Virus record (IMG/VR): IMGVR_UViG_3300018482_000003
Location: 1-29,516 of that record
Source of the DNA: a virus
DNA length: 29,516 bases
Strand: one strand, 5' to 3'
Part shown: positions 1-7,009 of the stretch, one piece after another
Layout of the letters: each line of letters starts with the position of its first letter
Position numbering within the stretch: the stretch's first letter is position 1
Position numbers and translations under genes: made by a program
The notes under the pieces: generated by a model
The model's database searches: none
Seen by the model: only the letters and a program-made list of their open reading frames with translations
Told to the model about the DNA's origin: nothing

Positions 1-27
1 AGCTACTACCAGACCGGGGCCGCGTGA
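1..27 (+). CDS. 3' end of an unidentified upstream gene (partial)
   Basis: Only the last eight codons are in the window (SYYQTGAA, then TGA at 25-27). The frame is inferred because this TGA overlaps the ATG of the next gene by one base (TGATG), the tight junction used throughout this region. Nothing can be said about function; it is probably in one transcription unit with the membrane protein that follows. Confidence 0.45.
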   Translation, partial: SYYQTGAA

Positions 28-482
28 TGAGCGACGACCTGACCCCAGCGGGGGTGATCCGCGGGCACTGGCGCTGGCTCCCGGCGTGGACCATCGTGCT
101 TGCCACTGTGCTCGTGATTGGCGCCCTGATCACCTGGGGCGGCAGCGAATTCGGGTGGTGGCTGACCGGGCAGGCCGCCAATCATCAGGCCCGCAACACC
201 CAGAACGGCTACGCCAACCAGACGACGCTCCGCCAGCAGGTGACCAGCCTCCTCGCCCAGGTGACGACGATCACCACCCAGATCACCGAAGCCGATGGCG
301 ACCAGTCCATGGTCGCCGCCCTCAAGCCCCAGCGGATGGCCATCGCCAGCCAGGCGTGCGCCGACGCCGCGCAGGTCACCGACGGGCCATTGCCCGCCGA
401 TCAAGCCCAGTGGGCCGCCGCGAACTGCGCCGGCGGCTCCGTGTCCCCATCCTCCCCCCTCTACCAGGCAGGCCAGCCGTGA
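27..482 (+). CDS. Small membrane protein with one N-terminal transmembrane segment
   Basis: The ATG at 27 is preferred over the GTG at 24 because it overlaps the upstream TGA; the product is 151 residues. A short charged N-terminus is followed by one hydrophobic span (about residues 19-38, around VLATVLVIGALITW). A Gln/Thr-rich region follows that looks helical or coiled-coil (about residues 50-95). The C-terminal third has two cysteines (the Ala-Cys-Ala and Asn-Cys-Ala contexts) that could form a disulfide outside the cell. The likely topology is a short cytoplasmic tail with the bulk outside. It overlaps the next gene, a lipoprotein, by GTGA, so the two are probably co-translated and act together at the envelope. 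The family was not recognised. It could be host or prophage cargo. Confidence 0.7.
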   Translation: MSDDLTPAGVIRGHWRWLPAWTIVLATVLVIGALITWGGSEFGWWLTGQAANHQARNTQNGYANQTTLRQQVTSLLAQVTTITTQITEADGDQSMVAALKPQRMAIASQACADAAQVTDGPLPADQAQWAAANCAGGSVSPSSPLYQAGQP

Positions 483-1096
483 ACATCACCGTCAGCAACC
501 GCAACCGTGTCACCATCGCCGCCGTCGCGGCCATCGTGCTGATCACTGCCTCGGCGTGCACCCAGGGCACCCCGTCCGGGCAGGCGAGCGAGAACGCCCA
601 GCAGCAGGCCAACACGCTCTCGCTGGAGCAGTCCCAGCCGCTCCCGCACTACAACTGGTCCCAGATCCGCCAGACCCTCATCGACGCGGAGAACATCTCG
701 GCGGCCGGCACCCAGACCACGAGCTTCTTCTTCCAGATGGGGCTGCCAGACCCGGTGTACTCGTGCCCGTCGATCGGGATGCCTGTCGCCAACACCGCGC
801 AACTGTCCAACCCGCAGCAGGTTGAGCCGGACCCGCACTCCTCAAGTGGCTCCGTGGTGGTCTCGCAGATGGATCCGAACGGGATCTACGCGCCGTCGTC
901 CAGCATGGGAACCTACGTGATCTGCATCGCCTCTTCCGGGGCCAAGTACCTGGACTACTGGGAGGGGGATGTGCTGACCATCACTGGCGCTGCCGAGTGG
1001 GATGCGGTGAAGCACTCGCTGAAGGTCACGGGAGCGCCTACGGCTGCGATCCACACCGCCCCGGGCGCGGCCCCCTCTAGCGAGCCGAAGAAGTAG
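479..1096 (+). CDS. Predicted secreted lipoprotein
   Basis: The start is the GTG at 479, which shares GTGA with the previous stop; longer upstream versions of this frame run through the previous gene and are not credible. The 205-residue product begins with a positively charged stretch, a hydrophobic core (VTIAAVAAIVLITA) and a cysteine in the context TASAC, about residue 26, a slightly unusual lipobox. This predicts lipid anchoring on the outer face of the membrane. The mature part is rich in Ser, Gln and Pro, has two further cysteines (YSCPS and VICIA), and ends in a Pro/Ala/Ser tail. No enzymatic motif was recognised. Pairing with the membrane protein in front suggests a small envelope complex. 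The lipoprotein call is firm; the role is unknown. Confidence 0.72.
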   Translation: MNITVSNRNRVTIAAVAAIVLITASACTQGTPSGQASENAQQQANTLSLEQSQPLPHYNWSQIRQTLIDAENISAAGTQTTSFFFQMGLPDPVYSCPSIGMPVANTAQLSNPQQVEPDPHSSSGSVVVSQMDPNGIYAPSSSMGTYVICIASSGAKYLDYWEGDVLTITGAAEWDAVKHSLKVTGAPTAAIHTAPGAAPSSEPKK

Positions 1097-1273
1097 CGGC
1101 ATGTGACCGCCGTGCCCGCCATCGCGGCGCTGGCCGGGGCGCTCATGGTGACGCCCGGGCTATGCCTGTGACCGAGAGGAGGTTCTGTGGCTGAGAGAGA
1201 TCGCGGCCATGCGCCCGGTCACGGAGGCCAAGCCTAAGCAGCGCAATCACCGGCCGGCACCCAGGAGGCAGCC
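1097..1273 (+). other. Gap with possible micro-ORFs
   Basis: This 177-base stretch separates the lipoprotein gene from the zinc-ribbon gene. It can encode a 22-residue hydrophobic peptide (GTG 1103 to TGA 1171). After a strong GAGGAGG near 1176 there is a 16-residue peptide from GTG 1187. A third frame ends in the TGA that overlaps the next ATG at 1274. None is long enough to judge as protein; the Shine-Dalgarno sequence near 1176 is the only sign that something here is translated. Confidence 0.3.
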
Positions 1274-1936
1274 ATGACCGACTGCACGGCCCCCCGCCAC
1301 GGCGACCAGCCGCAGCCAGCAGCCCCGCACGCCCGCCTCTGCCACGGCTGCCGCTCCCGCCTCCGCAGCGATCTGCGCCGCCTCCCGCAGCTCCACCATG
1401 ACCTCGGCGAGCTGCTCGACCCCATCCGAGGCCTCGGCAACGGCGGAGGCGACGGCGGCGGCCTGCCATGGCACGAGCCAGCCGCCGAGGCCATGAGCCA
1501 GATCGCCCACGACACGGAGGCATGGGTGGCCATCATAGCCGCCGACCGGGAAACGGCCACCCTGCCCGGGCGCACCATCCCCGCCATGTGCGGGTGGCTC
1601 CTCGGATGGTCGCAATGGGCTAGCTACCAGCCATGGGCAGGCGACATCGCCACCGTCTTCGCCGAGGTCCGCGGCCGCGCCTGGGCCATCCTCAACCCCA
1701 TGCCGAGGGCCGAGATACCGCTGCCCCATGGTGCCCGCTGCCCGCAGTGCGGCAATCCCGGACTCACGGCGGTCATCTGGCAGGCGCCGGGCGACCAGCG
1801 GCCGTCCATGGTGTCATGCGCGTGCGGGGCGCAGTGGGACACCACCCAGTGGCTGAAGCTCGGCCGCACCATCCTCCACCAGCAAGGAATGCCAGCGGCT
1901 CGGCAATCCCAGCGTCCCGCAGCAGGCCCATGGTGA
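1274..1936 (+). CDS. Actinophage-type zinc-ribbon protein of unknown function
   Basis: A 220-residue protein whose ATG is preceded by CAGGAGG at good spacing. It has an N-terminal cysteine pair (CHGC, about residue 23). A helical middle section follows (residues 35-150) with a Gly-rich loop and several Trp residues. A C-terminal zinc-ribbon-like region has CPQC near residue 156 and CAC near residue 178. This layout is familiar from proteins encoded upstream of the terminase in many actinobacterial phages and prophages; their function is not established. The cysteine pairs suggest metal binding and possibly nucleic-acid binding. An HTH protein follows within 40 bases, which supports a role in DNA transactions, but that is inference. 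Confidence 0.75.
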   Translation: MTDCTAPRHGDQPQPAAPHARLCHGCRSRLRSDLRRLPQLHHDLGELLDPIRGLGNGGGDGGGLPWHEPAAEAMSQIAHDTEAWVAIIAADRETATLPGRTIPAMCGWLLGWSQWASYQPWAGDIATVFAEVRGRAWAILNPMPRAEIPLPHGARCPQCGNPGLTAVIWQAPGDQRPSMVSCACGAQWDTTQWLKLGRTILHQQGMPAARQSQRPAAGPW

Positions 1937-1970
1937 GCACAACGCCCTGGCCGACGCCCGGCACAACAAG

Positions 1971-2222
1971 GTGATCGCTGAGTTCCTCGCGCGCAATGCC
2001 GCCAGCGCCTACCTCACCATGGCTGACATCGCCCGCGCCTACCACGTCACCACCCGCACCGCCCGGCGGTGGGCAGCACAAGACCACTGGCGCAGGCACG
2101 GGCAGCCCATGGTGTACAGCCTCACCGACGCACAGGCCAGCTACGACAAGCGCCACGGTGAACGCATCACAAGGCACCTATCGGCCCAGCTTGAACAGGG
2201 ACTTGACAATGTGCCACCATGA
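1971..2222 (+). CDS. Small helix-turn-helix DNA-binding protein
   Basis: An 83-residue protein starting at GTG 1971, with no strong Shine-Dalgarno. Residues about 15-40 (LTMADIARAYHVTTRTARRW) match a helix-turn-helix of the MerR/Xis-like class used to choose DNA sites. The rest is charged and ends in a helical segment. In actinophages such proteins often sit directly after the zinc-ribbon protein and before the packaging genes. It could be a regulator of the late genes or an excisionase-like factor; no integrase is visible nearby to support the latter. Confidence 0.68.
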   Translation: MIAEFLARNAASAYLTMADIARAYHVTTRTARRWAAQDHWRRHGQPMVYSLTDAQASYDKRHGERITRHLSAQLEQGLDNVPP

Positions 2223-2264
2223 CAGGCATACGGTGAGCCGAGCTGTCCCCGGAAAGGGCCGACC

Positions 2265-2555
2265 ATGGGCGCGCAGCGCCTGAACGCCAGGAACACCCGC
2301 AAGATAGCCACCGCCACCGGCCTCCCCGTCATCCGCGCATGGAGCCATGGCGGCTACACCCACGACTTCGTCACCGCAGGCCATCTCCATGGCTGGTACG
2401 ACCTCAAGACCAGCCAGTGGGGCATCATCGCCAGGCCCGCGCACTACAGCACCTGCCCCGAGGGCAGCTCCGGGGGTCATGGCGAACCCGGCGCCCTGTT
2501 CCCCGATGGCGTGCCATCCCTGACCGAAGCCGAAGCGCGGGCGCAGGCTGCCTGA
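2265..2555 (+). CDS. Hypothetical phage protein
   Basis: A 96-residue protein with an ATG at 2265 preceded by GGAAAGGG at suitable spacing. It is rich in His, Gly and Trp (for example HGGYTHDF and HLHGWYDL) and has one cysteine. No domain was recognised. It lies between the HTH gene and the HNH nuclease gene, and its stop is one base from the HNH start, so it belongs to the same transcription unit. A small DNA-metabolism or regulatory role is possible but not supported by a motif. Confidence 0.55.
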   Translation: MGAQRLNARNTRKIATATGLPVIRAWSHGGYTHDFVTAGHLHGWYDLKTSQWGIIARPAHYSTCPEGSSGGHGEPGALFPDGVPSLTEAEARAQAA

Positions 2556-2556
2556 C

Positions 2557-2904
2557 ATGCCCCGCTACTACGGCAGCACCGCAGCCAGAGGCTACGGCCC
2601 CGCGCACCAGGCCCTCCGCAAGCGGCTACTCGCAGCGTGGAAACCAGGCCAGCACTGCGCACGCTGCGGCCAGCCCATGCTCTACCGGTGGCTGATCAAG
2701 CCAGACGGCAGCCAGGTGACCGCCCTCCACCTCGACCACGACGACCAGCGCACCGGGTACCGCGGGCTATCCCACGCCAGGTGCAACCTGCAAGACGGCC
2801 AGGCCAAGACCACCGCGATCAACCGCGCGCGCGGCGGGCCGACCCCAGCTCAGCAGGCGTCAATACGGTGGAAGCAATGGCAAGTCGCAGGCAGGATGCG
2901 CTGA
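2557..2904 (+). CDS. HNH endonuclease
   Basis: A 115-residue protein, the usual size of stand-alone phage HNH nucleases. A CARC cysteine pair near residue 28 begins the zinc site. The HNH core follows as LDHDD near residue 66 and GLSHARCN near residue 80, supplying the catalytic His and a second metal site. Phage HNH nucleases next to the terminase genes cut DNA and, in HK97-like phages, are needed together with the terminase for headful or cos packaging. The position about 0.5 kb before the large terminase fits that role. The call is firm; the exact cleavage activity is inferred. Confidence 0.88.
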   Translation: MPRYYGSTAARGYGPAHQALRKRLLAAWKPGQHCARCGQPMLYRWLIKPDGSQVTALHLDHDDQRTGYRGLSHARCNLQDGQAKTTAINRARGGPTPAQQASIRWKQWQVAGRMR

Positions 2905-2932
2905 CTCACGGTCACCAGCCCCAGGAGCCCGA

Positions 2933-3115
2933 GTGCCGGATGGTCGCCACCCCGGAGTCCCTGCTGCGGTTACCATCCCGCATTTCCGCAGGTCAGCGGG
3001 ATCGCGTTACCATCCTGAGACCTGCCGCCGACGCCGCAGCCTTGAAGCCTACAACCAGGCCCGTCGCGCCACGTGGCGGCCACGCAGAGTGAGGATTTCC
3101 CGGGTTGGCCGATAG
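2933..3115 (+). CDS. Possible short basic protein
   Basis: A 60-codon frame from GTG 2933, with AGGAG six bases upstream. The product is very Arg-rich and contains a stretch (about residues 17-45, including RYHPETCRRRR) that resembles the C-terminal half of small zinc-binding phage proteins, but only one cysteine is present. It overlaps the start of the next gene by a few bases. It could be a real small protein, the broken remainder of a larger one, or a chance frame. The 200 bases between the HNH gene and the next gene contain nothing better. Confidence 0.3.
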   Translation: MPDGRHPGVPAAVTIPHFRRSAGSRYHPETCRRRRSLEAYNQARRATWRPRRVRISRVGR

Positions 3116-3470
3116 CGAGGCGGTTCGCTCGCGCCGCAAGCGGCTGCACGCGGCCGGGGATCACTCGATGTGCCGTCGCTGCGCCGTGGTGCGCGGGGGT
3201 GTCATCACGATGCCCGAAGTTGGCCTGCCTCCTGGCTTCGTCCCGCCGTCGGCCGCCCTCGCCGCACTGCCGTCGCTGGCGCCCGCGAAGCTCGACCCGG
3301 CCGCTGAGCTGCGCCAGCTGGCGGCAGAGTTGCATGAGGCGTACCGGGCGGACCCGGCGAACGCGATGCTGGCCAGGGAGCTGAGGGCCACGCTAGTGGC
3401 GCTGATGCCGAAGGACGCGGGCAAGGCCGATGCCGACCTCACGGGGCTGTTCGCCGCCTTGCAGGCCTAG
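3105..3470 (+). CDS. Putative terminase small subunit
   Basis: A 121-residue protein beginning with TTG at 3105, with GAGG about 11 bases upstream. The first 30 residues are basic and hold AGDHSMCRRC, a His/Cys motif seen at the start of actinophage proteins in this position. The remainder is helical, with an acidic C-terminal helix ending in DADLTGLFAALQA. Location immediately before the large terminase, size and helical character fit the small terminase subunit, which recognises phage DNA and loads the motor. Sequence similarity in this family is low, so the call rests mostly on context. It overlaps the next gene by 41 bases if that gene starts at its first ATG. Confidence 0.55.
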   Translation: MADSEAVRSRRKRLHAAGDHSMCRRCAVVRGGVITMPEVGLPPGFVPPSAALAALPSLAPAKLDPAAELRQLAAELHEAYRADPANAMLARELRATLVALMPKDAGKADADLTGLFAALQA

Positions 3471-4356
3471 GTTCGCGACGCCGCCGACGCCGGGCAGGCG
3501 CAACCTGGCGGAGGGCATCGCGCGGACGGCGGAGATCCTGGGGTTCCGGACGTCGCTGGGGCCGGGGCTGATGCCGTGGCAGCACGAGGTGAACGCGGTC
3601 GCCACCGAGCTGGACGAGGCGGGGCGGTTCGCTTACCGACAGGTGCTGCTTGAGGTGATGCGCCAGCAGGGCAAAAGCGTGGACGTGCTGAGCATGATGA
3701 TCGCCCGTGGCCTGCGCAGGCCGGGGACGCAGATCGCGTACACGGCGCAGACGGGCAAGGACGCCCGGCACCGGATGATCGACGTGTGGTGGCCGCGGAT
3801 CCGGGCGAGCAAGCTCGCGCCGCTGATTGGCATCCGGAAGGGCAGCGGGTCTGAGGCGCTGCTGTTCGCGAACGGCAGCATGCTGTCGCTGATCAGCGCC
3901 GAGGAGACGTCGGGTCACGGCGAGAACCTGGACCTGGGCGTGATCGATGAGGCGTGGGCGCAGCGGGATGACCGGCTCGAGCAGGCGATGCGCCCGGCGA
4001 TGATGACGCGGGACGCGCAGCTGTGGATCGTGTCGGCGGCGGGGAACGAGAAGTCCTCGTACTTCCAGGGGAAGGTGTTCGCGGCCCGGGAGCGCATCGA
4101 GAACGGCGTTCCCGGGGGTGGCTGCTACGTGAGCTACAGCGCGCCGGATGAGGCGGACCCGGGCGACCCGGCGACGTGGCGGGCGTGCATGCCGGCGCTG
4201 GGGATCACGGTGAGCGAGGAGACGGTGGCGACCGACATGGGCGACATGGACCTGGCCGAGTTCCGCCGCGCCTACCTGTGCCAGTGGCCTGATGTGGCCA
4301 AGCCGGGCTGGGGCGTGATCGGCCAGGACGCGTGGGGCGCGGCGGCGGCGTCATGA
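3430..4356 (+). CDS. Terminase large subunit, ATPase domain (split gene, part 1)
   Basis: A 308-residue frame that packages DNA into the prohead by ATP hydrolysis. It has the deviant Walker A motif RQQGKS at residues 78-83 and the Walker B motif VIDEAW at 171-176, with Asp173-Glu174. An adenine-binding region (MPWQHEVN) precedes them, and a C-terminal stretch (EFRRAYLCQW) leads into the nuclease domain in full-length relatives. Here the frame stops at TGA 4356, which overlaps the ATG of a second frame encoding the nuclease half. Full-length relatives join the two in one polypeptide. The start at ATG 3430 is the first possible one and the initial 20 residues are atypical; no better in-frame start follows before conserved sequence. 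Confidence 0.85.
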   Translation: MPTSRGCSPPCRPRFATPPTPGRRNLAEGIARTAEILGFRTSLGPGLMPWQHEVNAVATELDEAGRFAYRQVLLEVMRQQGKSVDVLSMMIARGLRRPGTQIAYTAQTGKDARHRMIDVWWPRIRASKLAPLIGIRKGSGSEALLFANGSMLSLISAEETSGHGENLDLGVIDEAWAQRDDRLEQAMRPAMMTRDAQLWIVSAAGNEKSSYFQGKVFAARERIENGVPGGGCYVSYSAPDEADPGDPATWRACMPALGITVSEETVATDMGDMDLAEFRRAYLCQWPDVAKPGWGVIGQDAWGAAAAS

Positions 4357-4856
4357 GCGCGCCGGTTGCGTACGGAGCGGCGATCAGCGAGGACCGCCAG
4401 CATGCGTCGGTGGTGTCGGCTTCCCGCTCCGGTGCGGGCAGGGTGCTAGTTGACCTGGTCTTCTACGATCACCCGCGGCTGGTGGTGGCCCGCATGGCGG
4501 AGCTGTCGGCGGAGCGTGACCCGGTGGCGGTGATCGTGAACCCGAAGTCGCAGTCGGGGACGCTGATCAAGCCGCTGGCTGACGCAGGCGTGTGGGTGAC
4601 GGAGTCGTCGGCACCCGATATCGCGGTGGCGCACGGGACGTTCCTGGACCTGGTGGCGGACGGCCAGCTGGAGCACCTGAACCAGAAGCCTTTGACTGAC
4701 GCGGTGCGCGCTGCCCAGCAGCGGCCGCTAGCCGGGGCGAAGGCGTGGGAGCCGCGCCTGGAGACTGATCAGTCGCCGCTAGTGGCGGCGACGCTCGCGG
4801 CATGGGGCTTCCTGGGCTGGGAGCTGGTGTCCGAGCCGACGACGGCAGTGATATGA
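4353..4856 (+). CDS. Terminase large subunit, nuclease domain (split gene, part 2)
   Basis: A 167-residue frame starting at ATG 4353, sharing ATGA with the ATPase frame. It corresponds to the RNase H-like nuclease half of the large terminase that cuts concatemers. Recognisable parts are VAYGAAISEDR at the N-terminus, AVIVNPKSQSG, the long middle helix region, and the C-terminal TDQSPLVAATLAAWG, whose Asp matches a usual metal ligand. In related terminases the first segment carries a catalytic Asp four residues before the EDR-like end; here that place appears to be Ala10. It may work as a separate subunit, by frameshift fusion, or be impaired. The domain call is good; activity is uncertain. 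Confidence 0.8.
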   Translation: MSAPVAYGAAISEDRQHASVVSASRSGAGRVLVDLVFYDHPRLVVARMAELSAERDPVAVIVNPKSQSGTLIKPLADAGVWVTESSAPDIAVAHGTFLDLVADGQLEHLNQKPLTDAVRAAQQRPLAGAKAWEPRLETDQSPLVAATLAAWGFLGWELVSEPTTAVI

Positions 4857-4866
4857 GGAGGTCAGC

Positions 4867-5076
4867 GTGCGCTTGTCTGTCGTGCTGCTGCTGCTGGCCC
4901 TGGCCGGGGTGCTGGGCGGCGGCGCGCTGATCGGCCTGCCCGCCCTGGGCGGCTGCCTGATCTTCGACTCGCTGCTAGTCGGGGCATACGCCTGGTTCCG
5001 CGATGACGGAGCGCGGCCGCCGCAGCAGGGAGACACGACGTTGCATGCCATCTTCGAGAGGGCCCGCGCGTCGTGA
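4867..5076 (+). CDS. Small two-helix membrane protein
   Basis: A 69-residue protein from GTG 4867 with a strong AGGAGG Shine-Dalgarno. Two hydrophobic segments (about residues 3-22 and 24-44) with Gly-rich turns are followed by a charged tail. Its stop overlaps the portal start (GTGA), so it is translated with the head genes. No family was recognised. Small membrane proteins at this position occur in some actinophages without known function. Confidence 0.65.
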   Translation: MRLSVVLLLLALAGVLGGGALIGLPALGGCLIFDSLLVGAYAWFRDDGARPPQQGDTTLHAIFERARAS

Positions 5077-6494
5077 GGGTGGGCGACCGGCTGCTGCGCC
5101 GCTACGGCGACACGTTCTGGGAGGGCCAGGCGTCCGGCGCGGCGGTGCTGATGTCCTCCTACGGCTCACCGGACCGCGAGGCCGTGGTTCCGCAGCTTGC
5201 CCTGGCGGCGTCGGGCGCGTTCACGGGGAGCGCGGTGGCGTTCCCGGCGATCCTGCAGCGGATCATGCTGTTCTCCGAGGCCCGGTTCCAGCTGCAGTCC
5301 GTCTCGGACAAGAAGCTGTTCGGGAACCAGTCGCTGGCGATCCTGGAGCGCCCGTGGCCGGACGGGACGACGGGCGAGCTACTGGCGCGGATGGAGCTGG
5401 ACGTCAGCGTGGCGGGCAACGCCTACATCTGGGATTCCGGCGACGACAGGCTGGTGCGGTGGCGACCGGACTGGGTGACGATCATCTCCAAGGTTGTCGA
5501 CGGGCCGCGGGGGCCGTACCGGAAGAAGGTCGGGTACGACTTCGCGCCGCCGAAGCAGGCGTGGCCGCAGTACGGGGAGCCGCAGACCGTCCCGGCGGAG
5601 GAGGTGGCCCACTGGGCGCCCATCCCGGACCCGCAGGCCGAGTACCGCGGCATGTCGTGGCTGACGCCGGTGCTGCGGGAGGCGCAGGCCGACCAGGCGA
5701 TGACGGTCTACAAGGACGCCTACCTGGCCAACGCGGCGACGCCGAACCTGGTCATCAAGTACAGCCAGAAACTTCAGCCGGGCACGATCGACAGCCTGCG
5801 GGAGCGGGTGACGGCCCGGTACGGCGGGGTGGCGAACGCGTTCAAAACCCTCATTTTGGACCAGGGTGCTGATACGACGGTGATCGGCAACAGCCTGGCG
5901 CAGATGGACTTCTCCAACGTGCAGTCGGCGGGGACGGAGCGGATCCTGGCGGCCTCGCAGGTGCCCCCGGTGCTGGTGGGCCTGGAGCCGCTGCGCGGGG
6001 CTGGCAGGGGCTATCAGGAGTCGATCGTCAAGCTGGCGAACCTGTGGGCGCGCCCGCAGTGGCGGTCGGCGTGCGGGGCGCTGCAGAAGCTGGTGCCGGG
6101 GATCCCGGAACAGGGGATCCGCCTGTGGTACGACACGAGCGACATCGCGGCGCTGCAGGACACGGAGACGAACCAGGCGCAGGTGACCCTGGTGCGGTCT
6201 CAGGCGCTGCTGGTGCTGCGGCAAGCGGGGTACACGCAGGACTCGGCGGTGGCGTTCATCCGCAGCGGTGACCCTGGTCAGCTGAAGGCGGACCTGGCCG
6301 TTGCCGCGCCTGCGCTCCCGGGCGGGGGGACTCAGCACATGCTTCCGCAGCCTCCCGGGTCGGGGCCGACGCCGGGCGTGACGCCGCTTCCGGCGGGGTC
6401 GATAGCCCGGCTGCCGGTCGGGACGACGTCGGCGGGTGACGGCGGTAATCACACGCGGCCAGCGAGCCGCCCGGCGGCGGTGCGGAGGCCCTGA
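5073..6494 (+). CDS. Portal protein (HK97-like)
   Basis: A 473-residue protein that forms the dodecameric ring through which DNA enters the head. The start is GTG 5073, overlapping the previous stop. Typical HK97 portal features are the N-terminal region with paired acidic and hydrophobic strands, MELDVSVAGNAYIW (about residues 108-121), the PDW and VAHWAP segments, YRGMSWLTPVL, and the long helix followed by the loop ILAASQVPPVLVGLEPL. A Pro/Gly-rich disordered tail occupies the last 60 residues. Length and placement between terminase and protease fit the family. Assembly with the next protein (one-base TGATG overlap) is likely. Confidence 0.92.
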   Translation: MRVGDRLLRRYGDTFWEGQASGAAVLMSSYGSPDREAVVPQLALAASGAFTGSAVAFPAILQRIMLFSEARFQLQSVSDKKLFGNQSLAILERPWPDGTTGELLARMELDVSVAGNAYIWDSGDDRLVRWRPDWVTIISKVVDGPRGPYRKKVGYDFAPPKQAWPQYGEPQTVPAEEVAHWAPIPDPQAEYRGMSWLTPVLREAQADQAMTVYKDAYLANAATPNLVIKYSQKLQPGTIDSLRERVTARYGGVANAFKTLILDQGADTTVIGNSLAQMDFSNVQSAGTERILAASQVPPVLVGLEPLRGAGRGYQESIVKLANLWARPQWRSACGALQKLVPGIPEQGIRLWYDTSDIAALQDTETNQAQVTLVRSQALLVLRQAGYTQDSAVAFIRSGDPGQLKADLAVAAPALPGGGTQHMLPQPPGSGPTPGVTPLPAGSIARLPVGTTSAGDGGNHTRPASRPAAVRRP

Positions 6495-7009
6495 TGACCG
6501 TGACGCGGTTCAACCCGAACCACGCCGCGCCCGGCTCGGCGACAGGCGGCCAGTTCACCTCCGGCGGCAGCGGCGGCGGCAGTTCCAAGGGGAAGTCCGG
6601 CGGCGGGAAGGCTGCCTCGGCGCACCAGGCCCACGTCGCCCACGTGCAGCATGAGCAGCACCAGAAGTACCTCGCGAACCACCCCGACACCCCCGGTGCC
6701 CGCGCCGAGCGCAAGAAGGCCCTCCTCGACCAGGCGCACGCCGACCGGGAAAAGGCCGCAGCGCTGGAAAAGCAGCTCAAAGGGCTTCAGCAGCAGGAAG
6801 CCAAGGCCAAGGCGGCCGCTAAGCACACCAAGGCCGTCGTCGCCAACGCCAAGGGCGGCGCCGTCCAGCGCCGCACCGCCGCGCACAAGGCCGCCACGGC
6901 GCACAAGAAGCACGAGAGCCTCAAGGCCCGGATCAGCAACGTCCAGGACCAGATTGCCGGGCTGCTCGATAAGGCGAAGTCCCTTGAGGCGCAGGCGGCG
7001 AAGCTATGA
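6494..7009 (+). CDS. Coiled-coil, scaffold-like phage protein
   Basis: A 171-residue protein. Residues 1-24 (RFNPNHAAPGSATGGQFTSG) carry the Asn-Pro/Gly-Gly-Gln-Phe motif found at the start of many phage head-region proteins. A Gly/Ser linker follows, then a long Lys/Ala/Glu/Gln-rich segment (residues 70-171) that should form coiled coil. No cysteines or enzymatic motifs are seen. Between portal and protease, such proteins may act as assembly scaffolds or be packaged inside the head; in this phage the capsid protein also carries its own N-terminal helical domain, so a separate scaffold may not be essential. The stop overlaps the protease start by ATGA. Confidence 0.62.
   Translation: MTVTRFNPNHAAPGSATGGQFTSGGSGGGSSKGKSGGGKAASAHQAHVAHVQHEQHQKYLANHPDTPGARAERKKALLDQAHADREKAAALEKQLKGLQQQEAKAKAAAKHTKAVVANAKGGAVQRRTAAHKAATAHKKHESLKARISNVQDQIAGLLDKAKSLEAQAAKL

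Noticed and set aside
1103-1171. 22-residue hydrophobic micro-ORF as a toxin
   Set aside because: Too short and lacking a partner or Shine-Dalgarno; mentioned only in the gap entry.
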